Assembly: GCF_037975245.1 (NCBI RefSeq)
Contig: NC_092581.1
Location: 7,221,501-7,285,500 of the forward strand
Length of the DNA: 64,000 nucleotides
Source: Apostichopus japonicus
Lineage: Eukaryota; Echinodermata; Holothuroidea; Aspidochirotida; Stichopodidae
Direction: 5' to 3'
A model generated the notes under the pieces. That model was given only the letters and a program-made list of their open reading frames with translations. It was not told the origin of the DNA and searched no databases. The first letter of the stretch is position 1; every line of letters starts with the position of its first letter. Shown here one piece after another: positions 30,866 through 47,300 of this stretch. The position numbers and the translations under genes were made by a program.

Positions 30866-33800
30866 TCGGTACGGATTATTCGATTGATCGGTACGGAACA
30901 TTCGATTGATCGGTACTACAAATTCGATTGATCGGTACCGTACATTCGATTGATCGGTACCGCACATTCGATTGATCGGTACGGAACATTCGATTAATCG
31001 GTAACGAACATTCGATTGATCGGTACCGCACATTCGATTGATCGGTACGGAACATTCGTTTGATCGGTACGGGACATTCGATTGATCGGTACCGCACATT
31101 CGATTATTCAGTACGGAACATTCGATTGATCGGTACGGCACATTCGATTGGTCGGTACGGAACATTCGATTGATCGGTACGGAATATTCGTTTGATCGGT
31201 ACTGCACATTCGATTGATCGGTACGGAACATTCGATTGATCGGTACGGAACATTCGATTGATCGGTACTACACATTCGATTGATCGGTACCGTATTTTCC
31301 ATTGATCAGTGCCGCACATTCGATTAATCGGTAACGAACTTTCGATTGATCGGTACGGAACATTCGATTGATCAATACCGAACATTCGATTGATCGGTAC
31401 CGCACATTCGATTGATCGGTACCGCACATTCGATTGATCGGTACGGAACATTCGATTGATCGGTACCGCACATTCGATTGATCGGTACCGTACATTCGAT
31501 TAATCGGTACCACACATTCGTTTGATCGGTACGGAACATTCGATTGATCGGTACCGTACATTCGATTGATCGGTACCGCACATTCGATTGATCGGTACGG
31601 AACATTCGATTAATCGGTACGGAACATTCGATTGATCGGTACCGCACATTCGATTGATCGGTACGGAACATTCGATTGATCGGTACCGCACATTCGATTG
31701 ATCGGTACGGAACATTCGATTAATCGGTACGGAACATTCGATTGATCGGTACCGCACATTCGATTGATCGGTACCGTACATTCGATTGATCGGTACGGAA
31801 CATTCGATTGATCGGTACCGTACATTCGATTGATCGGTACGGAACATTCGATTGATCGGTACCGTACATTCGATTAATCGGTACGGAAAATTCGATTGAT
31901 CGGTACGGAAAATTCGATTGATCGGTACCGTACATTCGATTGATCGGTACTGCACATTCGATTGATCGGTATGGAACATTCGATTAATCGGTAACGAACA
32001 TTCGATTGATCGGTACCGCACATTCGATTGATCGGTACGGAACATTCGATTGATCGGTACCGTACATTCGATTGATCGGTACGACACATTCGATTGATCG
32101 GTACGGAACATTCGATTGATCGGTACCGTACATTCGATTGATCGGTACTGCACATTCGATTGATCGGTAAGTAACATTCGATTAATCGGTAACGAACATT
32201 CGATTGATCGGTACCGCACATTGGATTGATCGCCACCGCACATTCGATTGATCGGTGCGGAACATTCGATTGATCGGTACGGAACATTCGATTGATCGGT
32301 ACCGCACATTCGATTGATCGGTACCGCACATTCGATTGATCGGTACCGTACATTCGATTAATCGGTACTACACATTCGATTGGTCGGTACGGAACATTCG
32401 ATTGATCGGTACCGTACATTCGATTGATCGGTACGGAACATTCGATTGATCGGTACGGAACATTCGATTGATCGGTACCGCACATTCGATTGATCGGTAC
32501 CGCACATTCGATTGATCGGTACGGAACATTCGATTGATCGGTACGGAACATTCGATTGATCGGTACCGTACATTCGATTGATCGGCACCGCACATTCAAT
32601 TGATCGGTACGGAACATTCGATTGATCGGTACGGAACATTCGATTGATCGGTACCGCACATTCGATTGATCGGTACGGAACATTCGATTGATCGGTACGG
32701 ATCATTCGATTGATCGGTACTACAAATTCGATTGATCGGTACCGTACATTCGATTGATCGGTACCGCACATTCGATTGATCGGTACGGATCATTCGATTA
32801 ATCGGTAACGAACATTCGATTGATCGGTACCGCACATTCGATTGATAGGTACGGAACATTCGTTTGATCGGTACTGCACATTCGATTGATCGGTACCGCA
32901 CATTCGATTATTCAGTACGGAACATTCGATTGATCGGTTCGGCACATTCGATTGGTCGGTACCGCACATTCGATTGATCGGTACGGAACATTCGATTGAT
33001 CGGTACCGTACATTCGATTGATCGGTACGACACATTCGATTGATCGGTACGGAACATTCGATTGATCGGTACCGTACATTCGATTGATCGGTACTGCACA
33101 TTCGATTGATCGGTAAGTAACATTCGATTAATCGGTAACGAACATTCGATTGATCGGTACCGCACATTGGATTGATCGCCACCGCACATTCGATTGATCG
33201 GTGCGGAACATTCGATTGATCGGTACGGAACATTCGATTGATCGGTACCGCACATTCGATTGATCGGTACCGCACATTCGATTGATCGGTATCGTACATT
33301 CGATTAATCGGTACGGAAAATTCGATTGATCGGTACGGAACATTCGATTGATCGGTACCGTACATTCGATTGATCGGTACGGAACATTCGATTGATCGGT
33401 ACGGAACATTCGATTGATCGGTACCGCACATTCGATTGTTCGGAACCGCACATTCGATTGATCGGTACGGAACATTCGATTGATCGGTACTACACATTCG
33501 ATTAATCGGTACCGTACATTCGATTGATCGGCACCGCACATTCGATTGATCGGTACGGAACATTCGATTGATCGGTACGGAACATTCGATTGATCGGTAC
33601 CGCACATTCGATTGATCGGTACGGATTATTCGATTGATCGGTACGGAACATTCGATTGATCGGTACTACAAATTTGATTGATCGGTACCGTACATTCGAT
33701 TGATCGGTACCGCACATTCGATTGATCGGTACGGAACATTCGATTAATCGGTAACGAACATTCGATTGATCGGTACCGCACATTCGATTGATCGGTACGG

Positions 33801-36800
33801 AACATTCGTTTGATCGGTACGGGACATTCGATTGATCGGTACCGCACATTCGATTATTCAGTACGGAACATTCGATTGATCGGTACGGAACATTCGATTG
33901 GTCGGTACGGAACATTCGATTGATCGGTACGGAATATTCGTTTGATCGGTACTGCACATTCGATTGATCGGTACGGAACATTCGATTGATCGGTACGGAA
34001 CATTCGATTGATCGGTACGGAACATTCGATTGATCGGTACGGAACATTCGATTGATCGGTACGGAATATTCGTTTGATCGGTACTACACATTCGATTGAT
34101 CGGTACCGCATTTTCCATTGATCAGTGCCGCACATTCGATTAATCGGTAACGAACTTTCGATTGATCGGTACGGAACATTCGATTGATCAATACCGAACA
34201 TTCGATTGATCGGTACCGCTCATTCGATTGATCGGTATCGCACATTCGATTGATCGGTACGGAACATTCGATTGATCGGTACCGCACATTCGATTGATCG
34301 GTACCGTACATTCGATTAATCGGTACCACACATTCGTTTGATCGGTACGGAACATTGGATTGATCGGTACTACAAATTCGATTGATCGGTACCGTACATT
34401 CGATTGATCGGTACCGCACATTCGATTGATCGGTACGGAACATTCGATTAATCGGTAACGAACATTCGATTGATCGGTACCGCACATTCGATTGATCGGT
34501 ACGGAACATTCGTTTGATCGGTACGGGACATTCGATTGATCGGTACCGCACATTCGATTATTCAGTACGGAACATTCGATTGATCGGTACGGCACATTCG
34601 ATTGGTCGGTACGGAACATTCGATCGATCGGTACGGAATATTCGTTTGATCGGTACTGCACATTCGATTGATCGGTACGGAACATTCGATTGATCGGTAC
34701 GGAACATTCGTTTGATCGGTACGGAACATTCGATTGATCGGTACGGAATATTCGTTTGATCGGTACTACACATTCGATTGATCGGTACCGCATTTTCCAT
34801 TGATCAGTGCCGCACATTCGATTAATCGGTAACGAACTTTCGATTGATCGGTACGGAACATTCGATTGATCAATACCGAACATTCGATTGATCGGTACCG
34901 CACATTCGATTGATCGGTACCGCACATTCGATTGATCGGTACGGAACATTCGATTGATCGGTACCGCACATTCGATTGATCGGAACCGTACATTCGATTA
35001 ATCGGTACCACACATTCGTTTGATCGGTACGGAACATTCGATTGATCGGTACCGTACATTCGATTGATCGGTACCGCACATTCGATTGATCGGTACGGAA
35101 CATTCGATTAATCGGTACGGAACATTCGATTGATCGGTACCGCACATTCGATTGATCGGTACGGAACATTCGATTGATCGGTACCGCACATTCGATTGAT
35201 CGGTACGGAACATTCGATTGATCGGTACCGTACATTCGATTGATCGGTACTGCACATTCGATTGATCGGTACCGCACATTCGATTGATCGGTACCGTACA
35301 TTCGATTAATCGGTACCAAACATTCGATTGATCGGTACGGAACATTCGATTGATCGGTACCGCTCATTCGATTGATCGGTACCGTACATTCGATTAATCG
35401 GTACGGAAAATTCGATTGATCGGTACGGAACATTCGATTGATCGGTACCGTACATTCGATTGATCGGTACTGCACATTCGATTGATCGGTACGGAACATT
35501 CGATTAATCGGTAACGAACATTCGATTGATCGGTACCGCACATTCGATTGATCGGTACGGAACATTCGATTGATCGGTACGGAATATTCCTTTGATCGGC
35601 ACTGCACATTCGATTGATCGGTACCGCATTTTCCATTGATCAGTGCCGCACATTCGATTAATCGGTAACGAACATTCGATTGATCGGTACGGAACATTCG
35701 ATTGATCAATACCGAACATTCAATTGATCGGTACCGCACATTCGATTGATCGGTACCGCACATTCGATTGATCGGTACTACACATTCGATTGATCGGTAC
35801 CGCACATTCGATTGATCGGTACCGTACATTCGATTAATCGGTACTACACATTCGATTGATCCGTACGGAACATTCGATTGATCGGTACCGTACATTCGAT
35901 TGATCGGTACGGAACATTCGATTGATCGGTACGGAACATTCGATTGATCGGTACCGCACATTCGATTGATCGGTAACGCACATTCCATTGATCGGTATGG
36001 AACATTCGATTGATCGGTACTACACATTCGATTGATCGGTACCGTACATTCGATTGATCGGCACCGCACATTCGATTGATCGGTACGGAACATTCGTTTT
36101 ATCGGTACGGAACATTCGATTGATCGGTACCGCACATTCGATTGATCGGTACGGAACATTCGATTGATCGGTACGGAACATTCGATTGATCGGTACGAAA
36201 CATTCGATTGATCGGTACCGTACATTCGATTGATCGGTACCGCAAATTCGATTGATCGGTACGGAACATTCGATTAATCGGTAACGAACATTCGATTGAT
36301 CGGTACCGCACATTCGATTGATCGGTACGGAACATTCGTTTGATCGGTACGGGACATTCGATTGATCGGTACCGCACATTCGATTATTCAGTACGGAACA
36401 TTCGATTGATCGGTTCGGCACATTCGATTGGTCGGTACCGCACATTCCATTGATCGGTAAGGAACATTCGATTGATCGGTACGGAACATTCGATTGATCG
36501 GTACGGAACATTCGATTGATCGGTACGGAACATTCGATTGATCGGTACGGAATATTCGTTTGATCGGTACTGCACATTCGATTGATCGGTACCGCATTTT
36601 CCATTGATCAGTGCCGCACATTCGATTAATCGGTAACGAACTTTCGATTGATCGGTACGGAACATTCGATTGATCAATACCGAACATTCGATTGATCGGT
36701 ACCGCACATTCGATTGATCGGTACCGCACATTCGATTGATCGGTACGGAACATTCGATTGATCGGTACCGCACATTCGATTGATCGGTACCGTACATTCG

Positions 36801-39800
36801 ATTAATCGGTACCACACATTCGATTGATCGGTACGGAACATTCGATTGATCGGTACCGTACATTCGATTGATCGGTACCGCACATTCGATTGATCGGTAC
36901 GGAATATTCGATTAATCGGGAACGAACATTCGATTGATCGGTACCGCACATTCGATTGATCGGTACGGAACATTCGATTGATCGGTACCGTACATTCGAT
37001 TGATCGGTACGACACATTCGATTGATCGGTACGGAACATTTGATTGATCGGTACCGTACATTCGATTGATCGGTACTGCACATTCGATTGATCGGTAAGT
37101 AACATTCGATTAATCGGTAACGAACATTCGATTGATCGGTACCGCACATTGGATTGATCGCCACCGCACATTCGATTGATCGGTGCGGAACATTCGATTG
37201 ATCGGTACGGAACATTCGATTGATCGGTACCGCACATTCGATTGATCGGTACTACACATTCGATTGATCGGTACGGAACATTCGATTGATCGGTATCGTA
37301 CATTCGATTGATCGGTACTACACATTCGATTGATCGGTACGGAACATTCGATTGATCGGTACCGCACATTCGATTGATCGGAACCCCACATTCGATTGAT
37401 CGGTACGGAACATTCGATTAATCGGTACTACACATTCGATTAATCGGTACCGTACATTCGATTGATCGGCACCGCACATTCGATTGATCGGTACTACACA
37501 TTCGATTGATCGGTACGGAACATTCGATTGATCGGTACCGCACATTCGATTGATCGGTACGGATTATTCGATTGATCGGTACGGAACATTCGATTGATCG
37601 GTACTACAAATTCGATTGATCGGTACCGTACATTCGATTGATCGGTACCGCACATTCGATTGATCGGTACGGAACATTCGATTAATCGGTACCGTACATT
37701 CGATTGATCGGTACTGCACATTCGATTGATCGGTACGGAATATTCGATTAATCGGGAACGAACATTCGATTGATCGGTACCGCACATTCGATTGATCGGT
37801 ACGGAACATTCGATTGATCGGTACCGTACATTCGATTGATCGGTACGACACATTCGATTGATCGGTACGGAACATTCGATTGATCGGTACCGTACATTCG
37901 ATTGATCGGTACTGCACATTCGATTGATCGGTAAGTAACATTCGATTAATCGGTAACGAACATTCGATTGATCGGTACCGCACATTGGATTGATCGCCAC
38001 CGCACATTCGATTGATCGGTGCGGAACATTCGATTGATCGGTACGGAACATTCGATTGATCGGTACCGCACATTCGATTGATCGGTACCGCACATTCGAT
38101 TGATCGGTACGGAACATTCGATTGATCGGTACTGCACATTCGATTGATCGGTACCGCACATTCGATTGATCGGTACGGAACATTCGATTAATCGGTAACG
38201 AACATTCGATTGATCGGTACGGCACATTCGATTGATCGGTACGGAACATTCGATTGATCGGTACTGCACATTCGATTGATCGGTAAGTAACATTCGATTA
38301 ATCGGTAACGAACATTCGATTGATCGGTACCGCACATTGGATTAATCGCCACCGCACATTCGATTGATCGGTGCGGAACATTCGATTGATCGGTACGGAA
38401 CATTCGATTGATCGGTACCGCACATTCGATTGATCGGTACCGCACATTCGATTGATCGGTACGGAACATTCGATTGATCGGTACTGCACATTCGATTGAT
38501 CGGTACCGCACATTCGATTGATCGGTACGGAACATTCGATTGATCGGTACGGATCATTCGATTGATCGGTACTACAAATTCGATTGATCGGTACCGTACA
38601 TTCGATTGATCGGTACCGCACATTCGATTGATCGGTACGGAACATTCGATTAATCGGTAACGAACATTCGATTGATCGGTACGGCACATTCGATTGATCG
38701 GTACGGAACATTCGATTGATCGGTACTGGACATTCGATTGATCGGTACCGCACATTCGATTATTCAGTACGGAACATTCGATTGATCGGTTCGGCACATT
38801 CGATTGGTCGGTACCGCACATTCGATTGATCGGTACGGAACATTCGATTGATCGGTACGGAACATTCGATTGATCGGTACGGAACATTCGATTGATCGGT
38901 ACGAAACATTCGATTGATCGGTACGGAATATTCGTTTGATCGGTACTGCACATTCGATTGATCGGTACCGCATTTTCCATTGATCAGTGCCGCACATTCG
39001 ATTAATCGGTAACGAACTTTCGATTGATCGGTACGGAACATTCGATTGATCGGTACGGAACATTCGATTGATCGGTACTACACATTCGATTGATAGGTAC
39101 CGTACATTCGATTAATCGGTACTGCACATTCGATTGATCGGTAAGTAACATTCGATTAATCGGTAACGAACATTCGATTGATCGGTACCGCACATTCGAT
39201 TGATCGGTACGGAACATTCGATTGATCGGTACCGTACATTCGATTGATCGGTACCAAACATTCGATTGATCGGTACGGAACATCCGATTAATCGGTACGG
39301 AACATTCGATTAATCGGTAACGAACATTCGATTGATCGGTACCGTACATTCGATTGATCGGTACGGAACATTCGATTGATCGGTACGGAACATTCGATTG
39401 ATCGGTACCGCACATTCGATTGATCGGTACCGCACATTCGATTGATCGGTACGGAACATTCGATTGATCGGTACTACACATTCGATTGATCGGTACCGTA
39501 CATTCGATTGATCGGTACCGCACATTCGATTGATCGGTACCGCACATTCGATTGATCGGTACGGAACATTCGATTGATCGGTACTACAAATTCGATTGAT
39601 CGGTACCGTACATTCGATTGATCGGTACCGCACATTCGATTGATCGGTACGGAACATTCGATTAATCGGTAACGAACATTCGATTGATCGGTACCGCACA
39701 TTCGATTGATCGGTACGGAACATTCGTTTGATCGGTACGGAACATTCGATTAATCGGTAACGAACATTCGATTGATCGGTACCGCACATTCGATTGATCG

Positions 39801-42020
39801 GTACGGAACATTCGTTTGATCGGTACGGGACATTCGATTGATCGGTACCGCACATTCGATTATTCAGTACGGAACATTCGATTGATCGGTTCGGCACATT
39901 CGATTGGTCGGTACGGAACATTCGATTGATCGGTACGGAATATTCGTTTGATCGGTACTGCACATTCGATTGATCGGTACGGAACATTCGATTGATCGGT
40001 ACGGAACATTCGATTGATCGGTACGGAACATTCGATTGATCGGTACGGAACATTCGATTGATCGGTACGGAATATTCGTTTGATCGGTACTACACATTCG
40101 ATTGATCGGTACCGCATTTTCCATTGATCAGTGCCGCACATTCGATTAATCGGTAACGAACTTTCGATTGATCGGTACGGAACATTCGATTGATCAATAC
40201 GGAACATTCGATTGATCGGTACCGCACATTCGATTGATCGGTACCGCACATTCGATTGATCGGTACGGAACATTCGATTGATCGGTACCGCACATTCGAT
40301 TGATCGGTACCGTACATTCGATTAATCGGTACCACACATTCGTTTGATCGGTACGGAACATTCGATTGATCGGTACCGTACATTCGATTGATCGGTGCCG
40401 CACATTCGATTGATCGGTACGGAACATTCGATTGATCGGGAACGAACATTCGATTGATCGGTACCGCACATTCGATTGATCGGTACGGAACATTCGATTG
40501 ATCGGTACCGCACATTCGATTGATCGGTACGGAACATTCGATTGATCGGTACCGCACATTCGATTGATCGGTACGGAACATTCGATTGATCGGTACCGTA
40601 CATTCGATTGATCGGTACGGAACATTCGATTGATCGGTACCGCACATTCGATTGATCGGTACCGTACATTCGATTAATCGGTACCAAACATTCGATTGAT
40701 CGGTACGGAACATTCGATTGATCGGTACCGCTCATTCGATTGATCGGTACCGTACATTCGATTAATCGGTACGGAAAATTCGATTGATCGGTACGGAACA
40801 TTCGATTGATCGGTACTACACATTCGAGTGATCGGTACCGCATTTTCCATTGATCAGTGCCGCACATTCGATTAATCGGTAACGAACTTTCGATTGATCG
40901 GTACGGAACATTCGATTGATCAATACCGAACATTCGATTGATCGGTACCGCTCATTCGATTGATCGGTACCGCACATTCGATTGATCGGTACGGAACATT
41001 CGATTGATCGGTACCGCACATTCGATTAATCGGTAACGAACTTTCGATTGATCGGTACGGAACATTCGATTGATCAATACCGAACATTCGATTGATCGGT
41101 ACCGCTCATTCGATTGATCGGTACCGCACATTCGATTGATCGGTACGGAACATTCGATTGATCGGTACCGCACATTCGATTGATCGGTACCGTACATTCG
41201 ATTAATCGGTACCACACATTCGTTTGATCGGTACGGAACATTCGATTGATCGGTACCGTACATTCGATTGATCAGTACCGCACATTCGATTGATCGGTAC
41301 GGAACATTCGATTAATCGGGAACGAACATTCGATTGATCGGTACCGCACATTCGATTGATCGGTACGGAACATTCGATTGATCGGTACCGTACATTCGAT
41401 TGATCGGTACGGAACATTCGATTGATCGGTACCGCACATTCGATTGATCGGTACGGAACATTCGATTGATCGGTACCGTACATTCGATTGATCGGTACGG
41501 AACATTCGATTGATCGGTACCGCACATTCGATTGATCGGTACCGTACATTCGATTAATCGGTACCAAACATTCGATTGATCGGTACGGAACATTCGATTG
41601 ATCGGTACCGCTCATTCGATTGATCGGTACCGTACATTCGATTAATCGGTACGGAAAATTCGATAAATCGGTACGGAACATTCGATTGATCGGTACTACA
41701 CATTCGATTGATCGGTACCGCATTTTCCATTGATCAGTGCCGCACATTCGATTAATCGGTAACGAACTTTCGATTGATCGGTACGGAACATTCGATTGAT
41801 CAATACCGAACATTCGATTGATCGGTACCGCTCATTCGATTGATCGGTACCGCACATTCGATTGATCGGTACGGAACATTCGATTGATCGGTACCGCACA
41901 TTCGATTGATCGGTACCGTACATTCGATTGATCGGTACCACACATTCGTTTGATCGGTACGGAACATTCGATTGATCGGTACCGTACATTCGATTGATCG
42001 GTACCGCACATTCGATTGAT
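30860..42020. repeat. About 11-kb mega-block, copy 2
   Basis: This is the second copy of 19,790-30,865, directly adjacent to it. The junction is at about 30,860-30,870, where the sequence switches from the pattern that continues past 42,020 to the pattern found at 19,800. Copy 2 has five more units than copy 1 in the interval matching 29,381-29,559. Confidence 0.87.
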
Positions 42021-42416
42021 CGGTACGGAACATTCGATTAATCGGGAACGAACATTCGATTGATCGGTACCGCACATTCGATTGATCGGTACGGAACATT
42101 CGATTGATCGGTACCGTACATTCGATTGATCGGTACGGAACATTCGAATGATCGGTACCGCACATTCGATTGATCGGTACGGAACATTCGATTGATCGGT
42201 ACCGTACACTCGATTGATCGGTACGGAACATTCGATTGATCGGTACCGCACATTCGATTGATCGGTACCGTACATTCGATTAATCGGTACCAAACATTCG
42301 ATTGATCGGTACGGAACATTCGATTGATCGGTACCGCTCATTCGATTGATCGGTACCGTACATTCGATTAATCGGTACGGAAAATTCGATTGATCGGTAC
42401 GGAACATTCGATTGAT
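40139..42416. repeat. 880/726-bp sub-duplication inside and beyond mega-block copy 2
   Basis: This is the counterpart of 29,095-30,865. Here the first offset is a full 880 bp throughout (TTAATCGGTACCACAC at 40,322 and 41,202). The third sub-copy, at +726 bp (about 41,746-42,416), is complete rather than truncated. Confidence 0.75.
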
Positions 42417-42429
42417 CGGTACCGTACAT

Positions 42430-43545
42430 TCGATTGATCGGTACCGCACATTCGATTGATCGGTACGGAACATTCGATTGATCGGTACCGTACATTCGAT
42501 TGATCGGTACCAAACATTCGATTGATCGGTACGGAACATCCGATTAATCGGTACGGAACATTCGATTAATCGGTAACGAACATTCGATTGATCGGTACCG
42601 TACATTCGATTGATCGGTACGGAACATTCGATTGATCGGTACGGAACATTCGATTGATCGGTACCGCACATTCGATTGATCGGTACCGCACATTCGATTG
42701 ATCGGTACGGAACATTCGATTGATCGGTACTACACATTCGATTGATCGGTACCGTACATTCGATTGATCGGCACCGCACATTCGATTGATTGGTACGGAA
42801 CATTCGATTGATCGGTACCGCACATTCGATTGATCGGTACGGATTATTCGATTGATCGGTACGGAACATTCGATTGATCGGTACTACAAATTCGATTGAT
42901 CGGTACCGTACATTCGATTGATCGGTACCGCACATTCGATTGATCGGTACGGAACATTCGATTAATCGGTAACGAACATTCGATTGATCGGTACCGCACA
43001 TTCGATTGATCGGTACGGAACATTCGTTTGATCGGTACGGGACATTCGATTGATCGGTACCGCACATTCGATTATTCAGTACGGAACATTCGATTGATCG
43101 GTTCGGCACATTCGATTGGTCGGTACGGAACATTCGATTGATCGGTACGGAATATTCGTTTGATCGGTACTGCACATTCGATTGATCGGTACGGAACATT
43201 CGATTGATCGGTACGGAACATTCGATTGATCGGTACGGAACATTCGATTGATCGGTACGGAACATTCGATTGATCGGTACGGAATATTCGTTTGATCGGT
43301 ACTACACATTCGATTGATCGGTACCGCATTTTCCATTGATCAGTGCCGCACATTCGATTGATCGGTAACGAACTTTCGATTGATCGGTACGGAACATTCG
43401 ATTGATCAATACGGAACATTCGATTGATCGGTACCGCACATTCGATTGATCGGTACCGCACATTCGATTGATCGGTACGGAACATTCGATTGATCGGTAC
43501 CGCACATTCGATTGATCGGTACCGTACATTCGATTAATCGGTAAC
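42430..43545. repeat. Third copy of a mega-block internal segment
   Basis: Variant order matches 28,150-29,260 at offsets of 14,278 and then 14,256 bp, and also the corresponding part of copy 2 (39,172-40,290). The rare CATCCGATTAATCGG unit occurs only at 28,259, 39,281 and 42,537 in these contexts (a CATCCGATTGATCGG form is near 60,467). A 414-bp minus-strand frame (43,072-43,485) reads identically to those at 28,816 and 39,860. Confidence 0.8.
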
Positions 43546-44399
43546 GAACATTCGATTGATCGGTACCGCACATTCGATTGATCGGTACGGAACATTCGAT
43601 TGATCGGTACGGAATATTCCTTTGATCGGCACTGCACATTCGATTGATCGGTACCGCATTTTCCATTGATCAGTGCCGCACATTCGATAAATCGGTAACG
43701 AACTTTCGATTGATCGGTACGGAACATTCGATTGATCAATACCGAACATTCAATTGATCGGTACCGCACATTCGATTGATCGGTACCGCACATTCGATTG
43801 ATCGGTACGGAACATTCGATTGATCGGTAACGAACATTCGATTGATCGGTACCGTACATTCGATTAATCGGTACTACACATTCGATTGATCGGTACGGAA
43901 CATTCGATTGATCGGTACGGAACATTCGATTGATCGGTATCGCACATTCGATTGATCGGTACCGCACATTCGATTGATCGGTACGGAACATTCGATTGAT
44001 CGGTACTACACATTCGATTGATCGGTACCGTACATTCGATTGATCGGCACCGCACATTCGATTGATCGGTACGGAACATTCGATTTATCGGTACGGAACA
44101 TTCGATTGATCGGTACCGCACATTCGATTGATCGGTACGGAACATTCGATTTATCGGTACGGAACATTCGATTGATCGGTACCGCACATTCGATTGATCG
44201 GTACGGAACATTCGATTGATCGGTACGGAACATTCGTTTGATCGGTACGGGACATTCGATTGATCGGTACCGCACATTCGATTATTCAGTACGGAACATT
44301 CGATTGATCGGTACGGCACATTCGATTGGTCGGTACCGCACATTCGATTGATCGGTACGGAACATTCGATTGATCGGTACTACACATTCGATTGATCGG

Positions 44400-47300
44400 T
44401 ACGGAACATTCGATTGATCGGTACTACACATTCGATTGAACGGTACCGTACATTCGATTAATCGGTACCACATATTCGATTGATCGGTACCGTACATTCG
44501 ATTGATCGGTACTGCACATTCGATTGATCGGTACCGTACATTCGATTGATCGGTAACGAACATTCGATTGATCGGTACCGCACATTCGATTGATCGCCAC
44601 CGCACATTCGATTGATTGGTACGGAACATTTGATTGATCGGTACGGAACATTCGATTGATCGGTACCGTACATTCGATTGATCGGCACCGCACATTCGAT
44701 TGATCGGTACGGAACATTCGATTGATCGGTACGGAACATTCGATTGATCGGTACCGCACATTCGATTGATCGGTACGGAACATTCGATTGATCGGTACGG
44801 AACATTAGATTGATCGGTACCGCACATTCGATTGATCGGTACGGAACATTCGATTGATCGGTACGGAACATTCGATTGATCGGTACGGAACATTCGATTA
44901 ATCGGTAACGAACATTCGATTGATCGGTACCGCACATTCGATTGATCGGCACCGCACATTCGATTGATCGGTACGGAACATTCGATTGATCGGTACGGAA
45001 CATTCGATTGATCGGTACCGCACATTCGATTGATCGTTACGGAACATTCGATTGATCGGTACCGTACATTCGATTAATCGGTACCACATATTCGATTGAT
45101 CGGTACCGTACATTTGATTGATCGGTACGTAACATTCGATTAATCGGTAACGAACATTCGATTGATCGGTACCGCACATTCGATTGATCGCCACCGCACA
45201 TTCGATTGATCGGTGCGGAACATTCGATTGATCGGTACCGCACATTCGATTGATCGGTACGGAACATTCGATTAATCGGTAACGAACATTCGATTGATCG
45301 GTACCGCACATTCGATTGATCGGTACGGAACATTCGTTTGATCGGTACGGGACATTCGATTGATCGGTACCGCACATTCGATTATTCAGTACGGAACATT
45401 CGATTGATCGGTACGGCACATTCGATTGATCGGTACGGAACATTCGATTGATCGGTACGGAACATTCGATTGATCGGTACGGAATATTCGTTTGATCGGT
45501 ACTGCACATTCGATTGATCGGTACCGCATTTTCCATTGATCAGTGCCGCACATTCGATTAATCGGTAACGAACTTTCGATTGATCGGTACGGAACATTCG
45601 ATTGATCAATACCGAACATTCGATTGATCGGTACCGCACATTCGATTGATCGGTACCGCACATTCGATTGATCGGTACGGAACATTCGATTGATCGGTAC
45701 CGCACATTCGATTGATCGGTACCGGACATTCGATTAATCGGTACCACACATTCGATTGATCGGTACGGAACATTCGATTGATCGGTACCGTACATTCGAT
45801 TGATCGGTACCGCACATTCGATTGATCGGTACGGAACATTCGATTAATCGGGAACGAACATTCGATTAATCGGTACCGCACATTCGATTGATCGGTACGG
45901 AACATTCGATTGATCGGTACCGTACATTCGATTGATCGGTACGGAACATTCGATTGATCGGTACCGCACATTCGATTGATCGGTACGGAACATTCGATTG
46001 ATCGGTACCGTACATTCGATTGATCGGTACGGAACATTCGATTGATCGGTACCGCACATTCGATTGATCGGTACCGTACATTTGATTAATCGGTACCAAA
46101 CATTCGATTGATCGGTACGGAACATTCGATTGATCGGTACCGTACATTCGATTTATCGGAACGGAAAATTCGATTGATCGGTACGGAACATTCGATTGAT
46201 CGGTACCGTACATTCGATTGATCGGTACTACACATTCGATTGATCGGTACCGTACATTCGATTGATCGGCACCGCACATTCGATTGATCGGTACGGAACA
46301 TTCGATTGATCGGTACGGAACATTCGATTGATCGGTACGGAACATTCGATTAATCGGTAACGAACATTCGATTGATCGGTACCGCACATTCGATTGATCG
46401 GCACCGCACATTCGATTGATCGGTTCGGAACATTCGATTAATCGGTACGGAACATTCGATTGATCGGTACCGCACTTTCGATTGATCGGTACGGAACATT
46501 CGATTGATCGGTACCGTACATTCGATTAATCGGTACCACATATTCGATTGATCTGTACCGTACATTTGATTGATCGGTACTGCACATTCGATTGATCGGT
46601 ACGTAACATTCGATTAATCGGTAACGAACATTCGATTGATCGGTACCGCACATTCGATTGATCGCCACCGCACATTCGATTGATCGGTGCGGAACATTCG
46701 ATTGATCGGTACTACACATTCGATTGATCGGTATCGCACATTCGATTGATCGGTACCGCACATTCGATTGATCGGTATCGTACATTCGATTAATCGGTAC
46801 TACACATTCGATTGATCGGTACTACACATTCGATTGATCGGTACCGCACATTCGATTGATCGGAACGGAACATTCGATTGATCGGTACGGAACATTCGAT
46901 TGATCGGTACTACAAATTCGATTGATCGGTACCGTACATTCGATTGATCGGTACCGCACATTCGATTGATCGGTACGGAACATTCGATTAATCGGTAACG
47001 AACATTCGATTGATCGGTACCGCACATTCGATTGATCGGTACGGAACATTCGTTTGATCGGTACGGGACATTCGATTGATCGGTACCGCACATTCGATTA
47101 TTCAGTACGGAACATTCGATTGATCGGTACGGCACATTCGATTGGTCGGTACGGAACATTCGATTGATCGGTACGGAACATTCGATTGATCGGTACGGAA
47201 TATTCGTTTGATCGGTACTGCACATTCGATTGATCGGTACCGCATTTTCCATTGATCAGTGCCGCACATTCGATTAATCGGTAACGAACTTTCGATTGAT

